The position numbers were made by a program, and so were the translations under genes. DNA of 64,000 bases from JAHEDH01 sp963753285 (lineage in GTDB: Bacteria > Actinomycetota > Acidimicrobiia > Spongiisociales > ZC4RG35). Every line of letters starts with the position of its first letter. The first letter of the stretch is position 1. This document shows positions 50,173-59,424 of this stretch, one piece after another. Where the stretch lies: positions 1-64,000 of the forward strand of contig CAVWBT010000003.1 in NCBI GenBank assembly GCA_963753285.1, given 5' to 3'. The notes beneath the pieces were generated by a model that saw only the letters and a program-made list of their open reading frames with translations, was not told the origin of the DNA and ran no database searches.

Positions 50173-51578
50173 GCGTTCACCTCCTGGCGCCCCCGCATCC
50201 GACCGAAGGCCTCGTCGATCGATCCGATCATGAAGAGATCACTCTCCTCGGCGGCGGCGAGCTCGTCGGCCAGGATGCGCTCACAGCCTCCGAGCGCATC
50301 CTGGAGGGCGACGTGCCTCCCCTCCATGTTGGTGAACCGCTCAGTGACGAACAGGGGCTGGGTGAGGAATCGTTCGAGCCGTCGTGCCCGTCCCACGATG
50401 CGCTGATCCTCTTCGGACAGCTCGTCCATGCCGAGCATGGCGATGACATCCTTCAGGTCTTCGTACGCCGCGAGGGTCCTGCGAACGGCGCGGGCGATCT
50501 CGTAGTGATGGTGCCCGACGATCTGAGGCACGAGCATCTTCGATTCCGAGCGCAGCGGATCGACGGCCGGGTAGAGACCTTCACTGGCCCGATCGCGGGA
50601 CAGCACCACCGACGCCGAGAGATGCCCGAAGATGTGCACGGCTGCGGGGTCGGTGAAGTCGTCGGCCGGCACGTACACGGCCTGGATCGAGCTGATCGCC
50701 CCGTCGGGTGTGCTGCAGATCCGCTCCTCGAGTTCGGAGAGCTCAGTGGCGAGGTTCGGCTGATAGCCGAGCTGAGATGGGATCCGACCCATCAATCCCG
50801 ACACCTCGGCACCGGCCTGGACGAACCGGAAGATGTTGTCGATCAGGAGAAGAACGTCTTGTCGACGTACGTCCCGGAAGAACTCGGCGATCGTCAGCGC
50901 CGTGTGGCCCACCCGCAGCCTCGCCCCCGGCTCCTCCTTCATCTGCCCGAACACCAGAACGACCTCGCCGAGCACATCGGTCTCGGTGAGCTCGCGATAC
51001 AGCTCCTCTGCTTCGCGTGATCGCTCGCCGATCCCACAGAAGAGACTCACCCCTTCTCCGCGGCCGACCATGTTGTGGATCATCTCCATGATCAGAACGG
51101 TCTTGCCGACACCGGCACCCCCGAACAGACCTGCCTTGCCTCCCCGTTCCAGCGGGGTGAGCACATCGATCGCCTTGATGCCGGTCTCGAAGATCTCCGA
51201 GCTCGTCGACCGTCTCCGGAGCGGGACCTGCGGCTGATAGATCGACCGCATCTCGTCGGCGGCGAGTTCCCCCTTTCCATCGATCGGACGGCCGAAGACG
51301 TCGATGACTCTCCCCAGTAGGCCGTCTCCCACGGGCACCGAGAGCGGCCGGCAGTGGGACACGGCGGGGTCGCCCCGAGCCAGACCCTGGGTCCGGTTCA
51401 TGGCGAGACAGCGGACGGTCGACATGTCGACGTGTGCCGACACCTCTGCGGCGATCCCATCACCCACCCACACGAGGTCGCGGATCTCGGGTAGCCGGTC
51501 CGGGAAGACGACGTCGATGACGCTGCCTCGCACGGACCTGACGGTCCCGTGGACCTCCGTATCGGCTTGTCCGTTCAT
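50169..51578 (-). CDS. atpD: N-ATPase beta subunit
   Basis: A 469-residue catalytic subunit. ATG 51576-51578 is chosen as start because the beta barrel begins at once (VHGTVRSVRGSVIDVVFPDR). The P-loop is GGAGVGKT, the catalytic glutamate follows in GIGERSREAEELYREL, and LLLIDNIFRFVQAGAEVSGL is the beta-specific DELSEED-side region; MDELSEEDQRI is a close match to that loop. The first gene of the operon, with all other subunits downstream in N-ATPase order. Confidence 0.92.
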   Translation of the reverse strand: MNGQADTEVHGTVRSVRGSVIDVVFPDRLPEIRDLVWVGDGIAAEVSAHVDMSTVRCLAMNRTQGLARGDPAVSHCRPLSVPVGDGLLGRVIDVFGRPIDGKGELAADEMRSIYQPQVPLRRRSTSSEIFETGIKAIDVLTPLERGGKAGLFGGAGVGKTVLIMEMIHNMVGRGEGVSLFCGIGERSREAEELYRELTETDVLGEVVLVFGQMKEEPGARLRVGHTALTIAEFFRDVRRQDVLLLIDNIFRFVQAGAEVSGLMGRIPSQLGYQPNLATELSELEERICSTPDGAISSIQAVYVPADDFTDPAAVHIFGHLSASVVLSRDRASEGLYPAVDPLRSESKMLVPQIVGHHHYEIARAVRRTLAAYEDLKDVIAMLGMDELSEEDQRIVGRARRLERFLTQPLFVTERFTNMEGRHVALQDALGGCERILADELAAAEESDLFMIGSIDEAFGRMRGRQEVNA

Positions 51579-51747
51579 CCTTGTCACGTCGCTTCGACCA
51601 TATGGCCGGCCGGATTCGCCTTGAAGGGGCGTTGGTCCTGCCCCGGCGACGGGACGATCGGGCACGGCACCGATCGTGACCTTCAGCCCTGGAACCCAGT
51701 GGCCGTGTCGCCAGACGATCGAAGCGTCGTCGAACGGAATCGGAGCG

Positions 51748-52629
51748 GTGCTCACGATCGACCGCCTGAAGAAGACTTTCGGTCCGGTGACCGCGCTCGA
51801 CGGATGCTCCCTCGAAGTGAAGAGCGGTCAGATGCTCGGGCTGCTCGGCCCGAACGGAGCCGGGAAGACCACCCTGATGCGTGCCGTGTTCGGCTTGATC
51901 CGCCCGGACGGGGGCACCATCACGTGGCACGGATCGGCCATCGACGCCGGCACGCGCCGCAGATTCGGGTACATGCCCGAGGAGCGCGGCCTGTATCCGA
52001 AGCTGGAGGTGCGGTGGCAGCTCGTCTACCTCGGGCGACTCCACGGAATGAGCGAGCTCGATGCCGGTGCGGCGGCCGACGGTTGGCTCGAGGAGTTCGC
52101 ACTGGCGGATCGCGCCACGTCGCGGGTCAACGAGCTGTCTCACGGCAATCAGCAGCGGGTGCAGCTGATCGCAGCACTGATCCACGACCCGGAGCTGGTG
52201 ATCCTCGACGAGCCCTTCGCCGGACTCGACCCCATCGCGAGCGAGTTCATGGCGGGCGTCCTCGCGGAGCTGGCGGCCCGGGGAACGGCCATCCTCTTCT
52301 CGAGCCATCAGCTGGACGTGGTCGAGGACCTCTGCCGCGAGGTGGTGATCATGCACCACGGTCGGGTCGTTCTCGAAGGGGCGGTCGACGAGTTGCGGGC
52401 GGCGTCCGACACCCGCTACGTCGAAGCGACCGGCGAGAGCACGTCGTGGATCACCGCTCTCCCGGGCTCCGAAGTCGTTCAGCAGTCGGCAGGGAGAGCG
52501 CGGGTGCGGCTCGCCCCGGGGATCAGCCTCGAGTCCGTCGCCGGTGTGCTGTCCGGAGCCGGGGTCACCCGGTTCGTATACGAGCCGCCGCCGCTGTCCG
52601 AGGTGTTCAGAGAGGCAGCCACGTCGTGA
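51748..52629 (+). CDS. NatA-like ABC transporter ATP-binding protein
   Basis: A 293-residue ABC ATPase with GTG 51748 as the likely start. Walker A is GPNGAGKTT, the signature region is ELSHGNQQRVQLIAALIHDP, Walker B is LVILDEPFAGLD, and the C-terminal DUF4162-type domain (VVQQSAGRARVRLAPGI) is typical of NatA/YhaQ exporters. It overlaps the permease gene as GTGA. NatAB pumps Na+ in Bacillus; here, beside the N-ATPase, a sodium or drug export role is inferred, not shown. Confidence 0.82.
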   Translation: MLTIDRLKKTFGPVTALDGCSLEVKSGQMLGLLGPNGAGKTTLMRAVFGLIRPDGGTITWHGSAIDAGTRRRFGYMPEERGLYPKLEVRWQLVYLGRLHGMSELDAGAAADGWLEEFALADRATSRVNELSHGNQQRVQLIAALIHDPELVILDEPFAGLDPIASEFMAGVLAELAARGTAILFSSHQLDVVEDLCREVVIMHHGRVVLEGAVDELRAASDTRYVEATGESTSWITALPGSEVVQQSAGRARVRLAPGISLESVAGVLSGAGVTRFVYEPPPLSEVFREAATS

Positions 52630-53808
52630 GCGGGTTCGGGTTGATCGGATTGGCCGCCTGGAGAGAGGTGTATTCGCGCAGGAAGGCCTTCCTCATCACG
52701 ACGGCGATCGCCGTGACGCTGGTCGTCGGTGGTCTCGTTGCCGCTTCGATCACCGCAACCGACGACGGACCGCCGGCGTTGTCGGTCGGAATGGTGGACC
52801 CGGCCTCCACCGAAGCGATGGAAGCGGAGATCCCCAGCCATCTGTACGGCGAGGTGATGGTGAGCGTCGAGAGCTTCGAACGCGAAGAGGGCATGGAGCT
52901 CCTGCGATCCGGACAGATCGATGCGCTGGTGGTGGACGCCCACAATGTCGTCTGGGCAGCGTCGACGCCTCGCTGGATTCTCGACACGGTGGTCGTCGGC
53001 CATGAGCAGTGTGAACCTCCAGGCTGCCGCGGCCGATCTCGGACTCGATGCCGATGCAGTCGCATCGCTTCAGGCACCGATCATGGGCGAGACCATCGAC
53101 TACGAGCCCGAGGACGAGGGGGTGATGTTGGTGTCGGTGATCACCGTGATCGTGATGTTCATCGCGATCCTCGCCTACGGACAGTGGATCGCGTACGGGG
53201 TCGTCGAGGAGAAGGCCAACCGCGTGGCCGAGCTGATCCTCGGGGCGATCACCCCGACCCAGTTGCTCACCGCCAAGATGGTCGCGCTCGGCGGCTTGGG
53301 GCTCGCCCAGTTGATGCTCGTGGCCGGAGCGGCGCTGGGCACCGCTTCAATGCTCGACCAACTCGAGGTCCCGGCGGTGGCGGCGTCGGCCTGGGGATGG
53401 TCGACGTTCTGGTTCGTTCTCGGCTTCGCGTTCTATGGAAGCGTGTACGCAGCAGCCGGCTCACTCGCCGCCGATTCCCAGGAGGCGGGCAGCGTCATCA
53501 CGCCACTCAATATCCTCCCCGGCCTCGGCTACACGGTCGGTGTGATCGCGTTCTCGTCCGGCGCCGAAGTGATCTCGCGCATCATGTCGCTGGTCCCGTT
53601 CTGGACCCCGATGCTGATGCCGGGACGGATCGCCTCCGGATCGGTGGAGACCTGGGAGTTGATCCTCGCGACGGCATTGATGGTCGCTGCCACCTGGGTG
53701 ACCGTTCGCATCGGCGCTCGGGTGTACCTGGGCGGAATCACCCAGGCGACCCGTCGTGTGAGCTGGCGTCAGGCATTCCGCGGCGGGAAGGACCTGGTCT
53801 CGACCTAG
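52626..53808 (+). pseudogene. NatB-like ABC-2 permease, frame shifted
   Basis: GTG 52626 overlaps the ATPase stop. The first frame has SGFGLIGLAAWREVYSRRKA and one membrane helix, then an extracytoplasmic domain. Near 53000 the frame changes and continues through about five more helices (VSVITVIVMFIAILAYGQWI, LGGLGLAQLMLVAGAALG, VTPLNILPGLG-like) to the stop at 53808. The YGVVEEKANRVAELILGAI segment is the hallmark of NatB/YhaP ABC-2 permeases. It forms the membrane part of the exporter with the preceding ATPase. Confidence 0.78.
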
Positions 53809-54209
53809 AGACTGATCACCTGGTCGGGCATGTTGGCAGCGAGCGCCGTGTACAGATCGGGAAAGCACCCGACGGTCGCGCCGTCGACCATGTCGACCGG
53901 TTCGCACTCGGCGGCTTCGGTCCGCCCCTGTCCGGTAGCCGGGTCACACCAGCGGGGAGCACCCTTGGCCAGGTTGCGCTCGAGGGCACAGTTGTCGCAG
54001 GCCATGATCAACATCCCGGTGTCCTCGGCGATGGCAGCCAGCCGCTCACCGATGGGATCACCCTTTCGGAGCGCCCAGACGTTGTCGTCGAAGAAGAAGA
54101 TTCCGACGACCTCGACACCGTGGGTCCCGGCTTCGAGCTGTGGCAGGATCATCTGGGCGACCTTGTAGCTGGCGGCTCGTGGCGTGTTGAGTACGTAGGC
54201 GACTTTCAT
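53805..54209 (-). CDS. DsrE-family sulfur relay-like protein
   Basis: A 134-residue protein with a DsrE-like Rossmann start (MKVAYVLNTPRAASYKVAQM) and cysteines in MACDNCALERN, APRWCDPATG, AECEPVD and GCFPDLY. The cluster of cysteines suggests sulfur or redox chemistry, as in DsrE/TusD relatives. It is tail to tail with the ABC permease gene. Confidence 0.7.
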   Translation of the reverse strand: MKVAYVLNTPRAASYKVAQMILPQLEAGTHGVEVVGIFFFDDNVWALRKGDPIGERLAAIAEDTGMLIMACDNCALERNLAKGAPRWCDPATGQGRTEAAECEPVDMVDGATVGCFPDLYTALAANMPDQVISL

Positions 54210-54290
54210 CGCTGGGCTCCTTCATCGGGGATGGGCAATCGAGCGTATCGAATCGGGTCGCGGGACGGAGATCGGCCGGCGCAACGCCCT

Positions 54291-54581
54291 TCATCCCCCG
54301 CGAACGAGGAGGATGGCGATCACCATCAACGCCGGCGGCCCGAGCACCAGCAGCGCGGTTCGGGCTGCATTGCTCGACATCACGTACCGGGCCACGGCCA
54401 TGACGGTGGCAGTGGCGAGCAAGTAGATGCCGGCGATGAGGCCAACCGCCAGTATCGCGAGATCCGACCAGCCGTCGCTTCCGCTCGTATCGAGGATCCC
54501 GACGATCGCGAAGACCAGGGCGAGAAACACGTGCAGCGCAGCGATCGTTCGTTGCACCTTCGACAGTGGCGGCCGCTCCAT
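54291..54581 (-). CDS. Small multi-helix membrane protein
   Basis: A 96-residue protein starting at ATG 54581. Three hydrophobic helices (AALHVFLALVFAIVGIL, LAILAVGLIAGIYLLATATV, ALLVLGPPALMVIAILLV) are flanked by short charged turns; the start MERPPLSKVQRT is cytosolic. No family is recognised. It lies just after the DinB gene on the same strand. Confidence 0.6.
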   Translation of the reverse strand: MERPPLSKVQRTIAALHVFLALVFAIVGILDTSGSDGWSDLAILAVGLIAGIYLLATATVMAVARYVMSSNAARTALLVLGPPALMVIAILLVRGG

Positions 54582-54592
54582 CTCGACTTCTC

Positions 54593-55099
54593 TCACTCCG
54601 GAGGAGGCACTTCGCGGTATCGCCCCTGGGACTCGGCGAACGCCCAGACGTCGATCTCGGGTGGCTCGATACCGAGCGCGGTGAGCGTCGTGCACACCTG
54701 GCTGCGGTGATCGGTTCCGTGATGGAGCGCCTGTGCCAGGCGAATGCCGGTGGGCGCATGCCCCTCCGAGCCGTCGTCTCGATACCGGATCACCTCGGTG
54801 TCGGGATCCGGGTCGTCGGCGATGACCCCGGCCCATGCCCGGAGGTGGCCGACCATTCTGGACCTGAGGTCCCCGAGCGTCGCGTCTCCCTCCTCGAAGT
54901 CCGCCTGATCGCCTGCCAGCACCTCGAGGTATGCAACATCTGCACCGACGATGTGACGCAGCGTGTCGAGGATCGTTCCGTACGTCCCTGTGACCGTGGC
55001 GTCGAGCTGTTCCGGCGTCAGCGCTGCGCAGGCGTCCAGGAGATGGACCGTGGCCCAGACATGATGATCGAAGGCGTCCGAGAGGATGGAGCGGCTCAT
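54593..55099 (-). CDS. DinB/YfiT-like four-helix metal-binding protein
   Basis: A 168-residue DinB-superfamily protein. The metal-ligand histidines fit the usual positions: near the start in FDHHVWATVHLLDACAAL, in TLRHIVGADVAYLEVL, and in ALHHGTDHRSQVCTTL. Members include thiol-dependent S-transferases (bacillithiol/mycothiol). Its substrate is unknown. A short gap separates it from the small membrane protein gene downstream. Confidence 0.8.
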   Translation of the reverse strand: MSRSILSDAFDHHVWATVHLLDACAALTPEQLDATVTGTYGTILDTLRHIVGADVAYLEVLAGDQADFEEGDATLGDLRSRMVGHLRAWAGVIADDPDPDTEVIRYRDDGSEGHAPTGIRLAQALHHGTDHRSQVCTTLTALGIEPPEIDVWAFAESQGRYREVPPPE

Positions 55100-55113
55100 G
55101 TTCCGGACCCTAC

Positions 55114-55902
55114 CTACGGGGCGACGGCTGCGAGGCCGGCGATGAGGACGACGGTCAGGCCGAGCACCACCTGCTGGGCTCCGACGATGGCGACCCGCGG
55201 TACCGGCAAGCGCGCGGCGACGGCGTGAAAGGCGCCGAGACCGAGGATCGCACCGATCGCGGCCGGAGAAACGTCGGCGACGAACGCTCCCATGATCACC
55301 ACGACCACGGCGATCATTTGTGCGATGTCGGAGCTCCCGACACCGGCGGGCTGGTGTTTGGCGCGTCTCAACTGGAGTCTCACGAATGGGATGGCAGCCA
55401 CGGCCCGGGCGGCGACCACGAACCACAGGCCATAGGCGAGGGCCGGAGCGCCGCCCTCTGCGAGGACGATCGAAGCAACCACCGAGCCGATGCCGATCGT
55501 GCCGAGCAACTCGGGCACGAGCCGACGGCTCCGGGATCTGACGTCATAACCGAACTCGACCGCGAACAACGGAAGTGCAGCCAGGAGGGGCAAGAACAGC
55601 GCGCGTTCCCCGTTCATCGCCGCCGTGGCGATCAGGAGTGCAAGGAGGATCGCCAGTCCGGCCGCCGCCCGGATCGCCAGTTCGGTGCGCCTGAGGCGGC
55701 GTCCGCGCAGGACGTCGACGAAGACCAACTTGAGCGGTGTCCGCAACACGAAGGCAACCAACGCAGCCCCGGCGAGGGCGGCGCCCGCCAGGCTCGGAGC
55801 CACGATCAGCCCGAGCAACGCGGGTTCCAACGTGAGACTCCATCCTCCGTGCTCTGTCGGAATCGTCACCTGCCGATACGTGAGATCCGTCGCCGTAGCC
55901 AT
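55114..55902 (-). CDS. YwiC-like family membrane protein
   Basis: A 262-residue membrane protein with seven or more helices. The short signature VTIPTEHGGWSLTLEP near the start is the YwiC-like hallmark. ATG 55902 is chosen because the longer frame upstream is not hydrophobic and lacks a ribosome site. Function of YwiC proteins is unknown. The gene reads away from the following reductase module. Confidence 0.8.
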   Translation of the reverse strand: MATATDLTYRQVTIPTEHGGWSLTLEPALLGLIVAPSLAGAALAGAALVAFVLRTPLKLVFVDVLRGRRLRRTELAIRAAAGLAILLALLIATAAMNGERALFLPLLAALPLFAVEFGYDVRSRSRRLVPELLGTIGIGSVVASIVLAEGGAPALAYGLWFVVAARAVAAIPFVRLQLRRAKHQPAGVGSSDIAQMIAVVVVIMGAFVADVSPAAIGAILGLGAFHAVAARLPVPRVAIVGAQQVVLGLTVVLIAGLAAVAP

Positions 55903-55966
55903 GCTCGGAGCATATGCCCCGAGTCCGGGAAGCCACACCGGAGTTCCACCGGCCAGGACGCCGCTC

Positions 55967-56988
55967 CTACGGCTTGATCACCAGCTTGGCCGGGGCGTGC
56001 CCGCTGCCGAGCAGGCGGACCGCGTCGACCGCCTCGTCGAGCGAGTAGGTCTTGTGGATGACCGGTGAGATCGAACCGTCCGCGACCCACTTCCCGATCT
56101 GCTCGAGATCGCCTCTCCGAGTCTCGGCGTTCATGATCGCCGCGTTCTTGTCACCGAACATGAATCTGAGCTTCGAACGCGCGATGTGACCGACCGGACC
56201 GATGATCCTGCCCTTCTTGGGTCCGGTGATGATCACGGCGATTCCCTCGGGTTCGAGCATTCTGGCGAGCTTGGAGGCGCTCTGGCTTCCGGCGTTGTCG
56301 AAGATCACGTCGAAGGTGAGGCCAAGGCCGCTGACATCGGTGGTCGTGTAGTCGATCACCTCGTCAGCCCCGAGCGCCTCGACCATCTCGACGTTCCCGC
56401 CGCTGCAGACCGCAGTCACGTGCGCGCCGAACAGCTTGGCGATCTGGACGGCATAGGTGCCGACTCCGCCCGCTGCGCCATTGATCAACACCCGTTGACC
56501 GGCCTTCACTTCGCCGCCGTCCCTCAGCCCCTGGAGTGCCGTGATGGCGGCGACGTTGAACGTGGCCGCCTGATCGAAGTCGACGCCCTCGGGAAGCGGA
56601 AGCGTGTACTCGGCCTTGGGTGCCACGTACTCGGCGCAGGTGCCGTCGGCGGCACCGAAGACGGCGTCACCCGGCTTCAGCCCCTCGACTCCCGGTCCGA
56701 CCGCCTCGACCACACCGGCGAAGTCGACGCCGACACCGGTCCGCTTCGGCGTGCGAAGCCGTTCATGAGCCGAAGGAAGTACGGGGTGCCGGTGAGCAGG
56801 TGCCAGTCGAGTGCGTTCAGTGACGCTGCAGCGACCTTGACGAGGACGCGGCCCTCGGTCGGCGCGGGACGGGCGACGTCGCCGAGTTCGAGCACCTCCG
56901 GCCCGCCGTAGCTGTTGTGGGTGATGGCTCGCATGGATCCCGAGTGTGCCTCGTCCTGGCCGGATGTGTCGATGGAAGGCGCTGTCAT
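55967..56988 (-). pseudogene. NAD(P)-dependent quinone oxidoreductase-like (MDR superfamily), frame shifted
   Basis: ATG 56988 has GGAGAG before it. The first frame has MRAITHNSYGGPEVLELGD and LVKVAAASLNALDWHLLTGT; near 56750 the sense moves to GVGVDFAGVVEAVGPGVEGL, then GQRVLINGAAGGVGTYAVQI for NAD(P) binding and the C terminus HAPAKLVIKP. It lacks structural-zinc cysteines, so it belongs to the zinc-free quinone oxidoreductase group. It is divergent from a tetR gene and read from the promoter with operators at 57031-57086, a layout repeated at 61-62 kb. Confidence 0.78.
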
Positions 56989-57030
56989 GTGGTCTCTCCT
57001 CGTGTCGTCGTCGACCGTGCTCCGATCGAC

Positions 57031-57086
57031 GTACGCCGTATGTTCTACGTACACCGTACACTACATGTACGCTGTACGTACGTCAA
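57031..57086 (-). promoter_or_regulatory. Operator-filled promoter of the 56-kb oxidoreductase/tetR pair
   Basis: On the minus strand TTGACG (57081-57086) and TAGTGT (57058-57063) are 17 bases apart. Three GTAC-N3-GTAC/T units start at 57031, 57049 and 57067, exactly 18 bp apart, so one lies in the -35/-10 spacer. The tetR gene starts at 57098. Confidence 0.75.
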
Positions 57087-57097
57087 GAGGAACTTCG

Positions 57098-57732
57098 ATG
57101 ACCGACATCCGCATCCCGCTCTCCCGAGACCGCATCCTCGCAGCCGCCGTGGAACTCGCAGACAGCGACGGCGTCGAAGGCGGTGTCGATGCGCAAGCTG
57201 GCAGCATCGCTCGGCTTCGAGGCGATGTCGCTCTACAACCACGTCGACCAACAAGGACGATCTGCTGACCGGGATGGTCGACTGGATCGCCGGCGACATG
57301 GCCCGACTCGATCTCGTGCGACCGTGGAGAGAGGCCGTCCGCAACATGTCGATCTCCGCCCACGACGTACTTCTCGAACACCGATGGGCTGCGCCGCTGT
57401 GGTCGAAGACGATGCCCGGCCCAAACCGACTCATCCGCATGGAAGACCTCCTCGCAGCGTTTCGGCTCGGCGGCTTCACCGCTCGGCTCGCCCACTACGG
57501 GTTCCACGCCGTGACGATGCACATCGTCGGCTTCACGCTTCAACAGTTGAACTACTCCGAGACGGCCGACTCCAGCGACGACGCAGCCCGCGCATTCATC
57601 GCGACGCTCGATGCCGACCAGTTCCCCTACATGATCGAACACGTCGAGTACCACATCGGTGACGACGAAGGCGGAGACTTCGAGTTCATCCTCGATCTCA
57701 TCCTCGAAGGGCTCGGTCGAGCGGCAGACTGA
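57098..57732 (+). pseudogene. TetR/AcrR family regulator, frame shifted
   Basis: Three frames spell one TetR protein. The start MTDIRIPLSRDRILAAAVEL is followed near 57180 by a shift to MRKLAASLGFEAMSLYNHV, the helix-turn-helix recognition region, then near 57245 by another shift to KDDLLTGMVDWIAGDMARLD and a long ligand-binding half ending FEFILDLILEGLGRAAD. It parallels the intact tetR at 62215-62874. Presumed repressor of the divergent oxidoreductase and of itself through the 18-bp spaced operators. Confidence 0.78.
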
Positions 57733-57829
57733 CGCCACCCGACAACCGCCCACCAATCCACTGCGCCACGTGCTCCGAACCTCGTCCGAGAGCGGCCGAG
57801 AACGGCCGCCGAGAGACAGGAGCATCTCA

Positions 57830-58909
57830 ATGAGAATGCGCAGACTGATCCGTCCGGCGCTGGTCGCCGGGCTGGTCCTCGCACTTGCAGCGCCCGTGAT
57901 GGGCGCCGGCGCGGCCGATCACCTCGACAGTCCAGTCGTGGATCGCGCCGATATCGACATCAACGACGTGTACGTCTTCGAAGGTGCCGACCCCTCGAAC
58001 ACGGTGCTGGCCATGACGGTCTCACCGCTGGCGTCGGCAAACACCGACTTCGGAGACAAGGACACCGTCGGATACCAGTTCAGGATCGACACCAACGGCG
58101 ACGCCGTCGAGGACATCACCTACCAGGTCGACTTCATCACTCAGGACAACGGTGAGCAGAAGACGCAGATCCGAAGAGTCGAGGGTCGCAAGGCGACCGA
58201 TCTCGAGCCGAAGGGACGCGTCGTTGCGACCGGCCCGGTCGGCGAGACGGTGGCGGTCAAGGGCGGCGGCCACGCCTTCACGGGTCTTCGCTCCGATCCG
58301 TTCTTCTTCGACCTGTTCGGATTCCTCCAGACGGTCGAGGGCCAGGACACCGGCTTCGATCTCGGTACCGGACCCGACATCTTCGCCGACCTCAACACAC
58401 TGTCGATCGTCATCGAGGTGCCCGATTCCGATCTTGGCGCGAACATCGGCGTGTGGGGTACCACGACGGCTCCGAACTCGAGCGGCGTCTGGCAGCAGGT
58501 GGACCGAATGGGTCGTCCCGCCATCAACACAGTGGTGAACTCCCGCTTCGTTCTGGGTGACGCCACGACCGAAATCAAAAAGCTGTACAACTCGCTGCAG
58601 CCCAAGGACGACAAGGCACTCGTGCCGCTTGCAGTCGATGCGCTCAAGAAGTTCTCGGCGCTCGGCGGCGAGTCCAACGTCTACTCGGACGAGGCAGCCA
58701 CTGCGATCGCGAACCTGTTGCTGCCGGACGTCGTCACCTACGACACGTCGACCGTGGCTGTCGGCCCGCTCAATGGACGAGCACTCGCCGATGACGTCAT
58801 CGACGTCGAGTTGGGCATCGTGACCAATGGCGCCGTGACGACCGACAACATCGGACCTCACGACGACTACCTCACCACATTCCCGTACCTCGGCATCCCC
58901 AACAGCTGA
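57830..58909 (+). CDS. DUF4331 domain secreted protein
   Basis: A 359-residue exported protein. A signal peptide (MRMRRLIRPALVAGLVLALA) ends at AAPVMGAGAA, then the family start DHLDSPVVDRADIDINDVYV follows, with VLAMTVSPLA and a long beta-rich repeat region to the end. DUF4331 proteins are calcium-linked or envelope-associated in some bacteria but function is unknown. A strong hairpin follows at 58920-58946, before the TPR-like fragment. Confidence 0.85.
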   Translation: MRMRRLIRPALVAGLVLALAAPVMGAGAADHLDSPVVDRADIDINDVYVFEGADPSNTVLAMTVSPLASANTDFGDKDTVGYQFRIDTNGDAVEDITYQVDFITQDNGEQKTQIRRVEGRKATDLEPKGRVVATGPVGETVAVKGGGHAFTGLRSDPFFFDLFGFLQTVEGQDTGFDLGTGPDIFADLNTLSIVIEVPDSDLGANIGVWGTTTAPNSSGVWQQVDRMGRPAINTVVNSRFVLGDATTEIKKLYNSLQPKDDKALVPLAVDALKKFSALGGESNVYSDEAATAIANLLLPDVVTYDTSTVAVGPLNGRALADDVIDVELGIVTNGAVTTDNIGPHDDYLTTFPYLGIPNS

Positions 58910-58919
58910 GATGCCCGAC

Positions 58920-58946
58920 GTGCCGGGGGGCTGGTCCCCCCGGCAC
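58920..58946. terminator. Hairpin after the DUF4331 gene
   Basis: GTGCCGGGGGG and CCCCCCGGCAC pair perfectly around a CTGGT loop, 11 bp after the stop codon. Confidence 0.8.
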
Positions 58947-58958
58947 AGAGGAGTCGCC

Positions 58959-59424
58959 ATGAAACGAACGGATTCTGCTCTCCGCCGCCATCGTCCTCGT
59001 CGTCGCCGGCACCTATGCCGCCCGTGCGTTGACCGAGCCCACACCGATCGTCACCATCCGATCACAGGCGGTCGACTCCGTCGAAGTCGACAGACTGATC
59101 GGTGTCTTCTCCGAACGGGTCGACTCCTCGGACTCGAACGACTTCTACCGAGCCAAGCTCGGTGAGCTGTACCTCGAACGCGCCGGTCTCACCAGCAGCC
59201 TGGACGACTATCGGCGCAGCATCGACCTCCTCCAGCCGCTCGTCCCGGACCCTTCCGTGGCCGTACCGCTTGCGACCGCCCAACTCGCCGTTCACGACTT
59301 CTCCGGTGCCCGGGACACCATCACATCGCTTCCATCCACCGAAGAGGCCCGGACCGTCGCCACGGCGATCGAGTTCGACGCACTCCTCGGGGTCGGCGAC
59401 CTGGAGGCCGCAACCCGTGCACGA
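58959..59424 (+). pseudogene. TPR-like exported protein, frame shifted and truncated
   Basis: ATG 58959 has GAGGAG before it. A shift near 58968 leads to ILLSAAIVLVVAGTYAA, a signal helix, and then helix pairs resembling TPR repeats (DFYRAKLGELYLERAGLTSS, PSVAVPLATAQLAVHDFSG). It commonly follows DUF4331 genes in related genomes as a longer protein. Near 59418 it runs straight into a NicO-like sequence in another frame, so its C-terminal part is absent. Confidence 0.55.
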
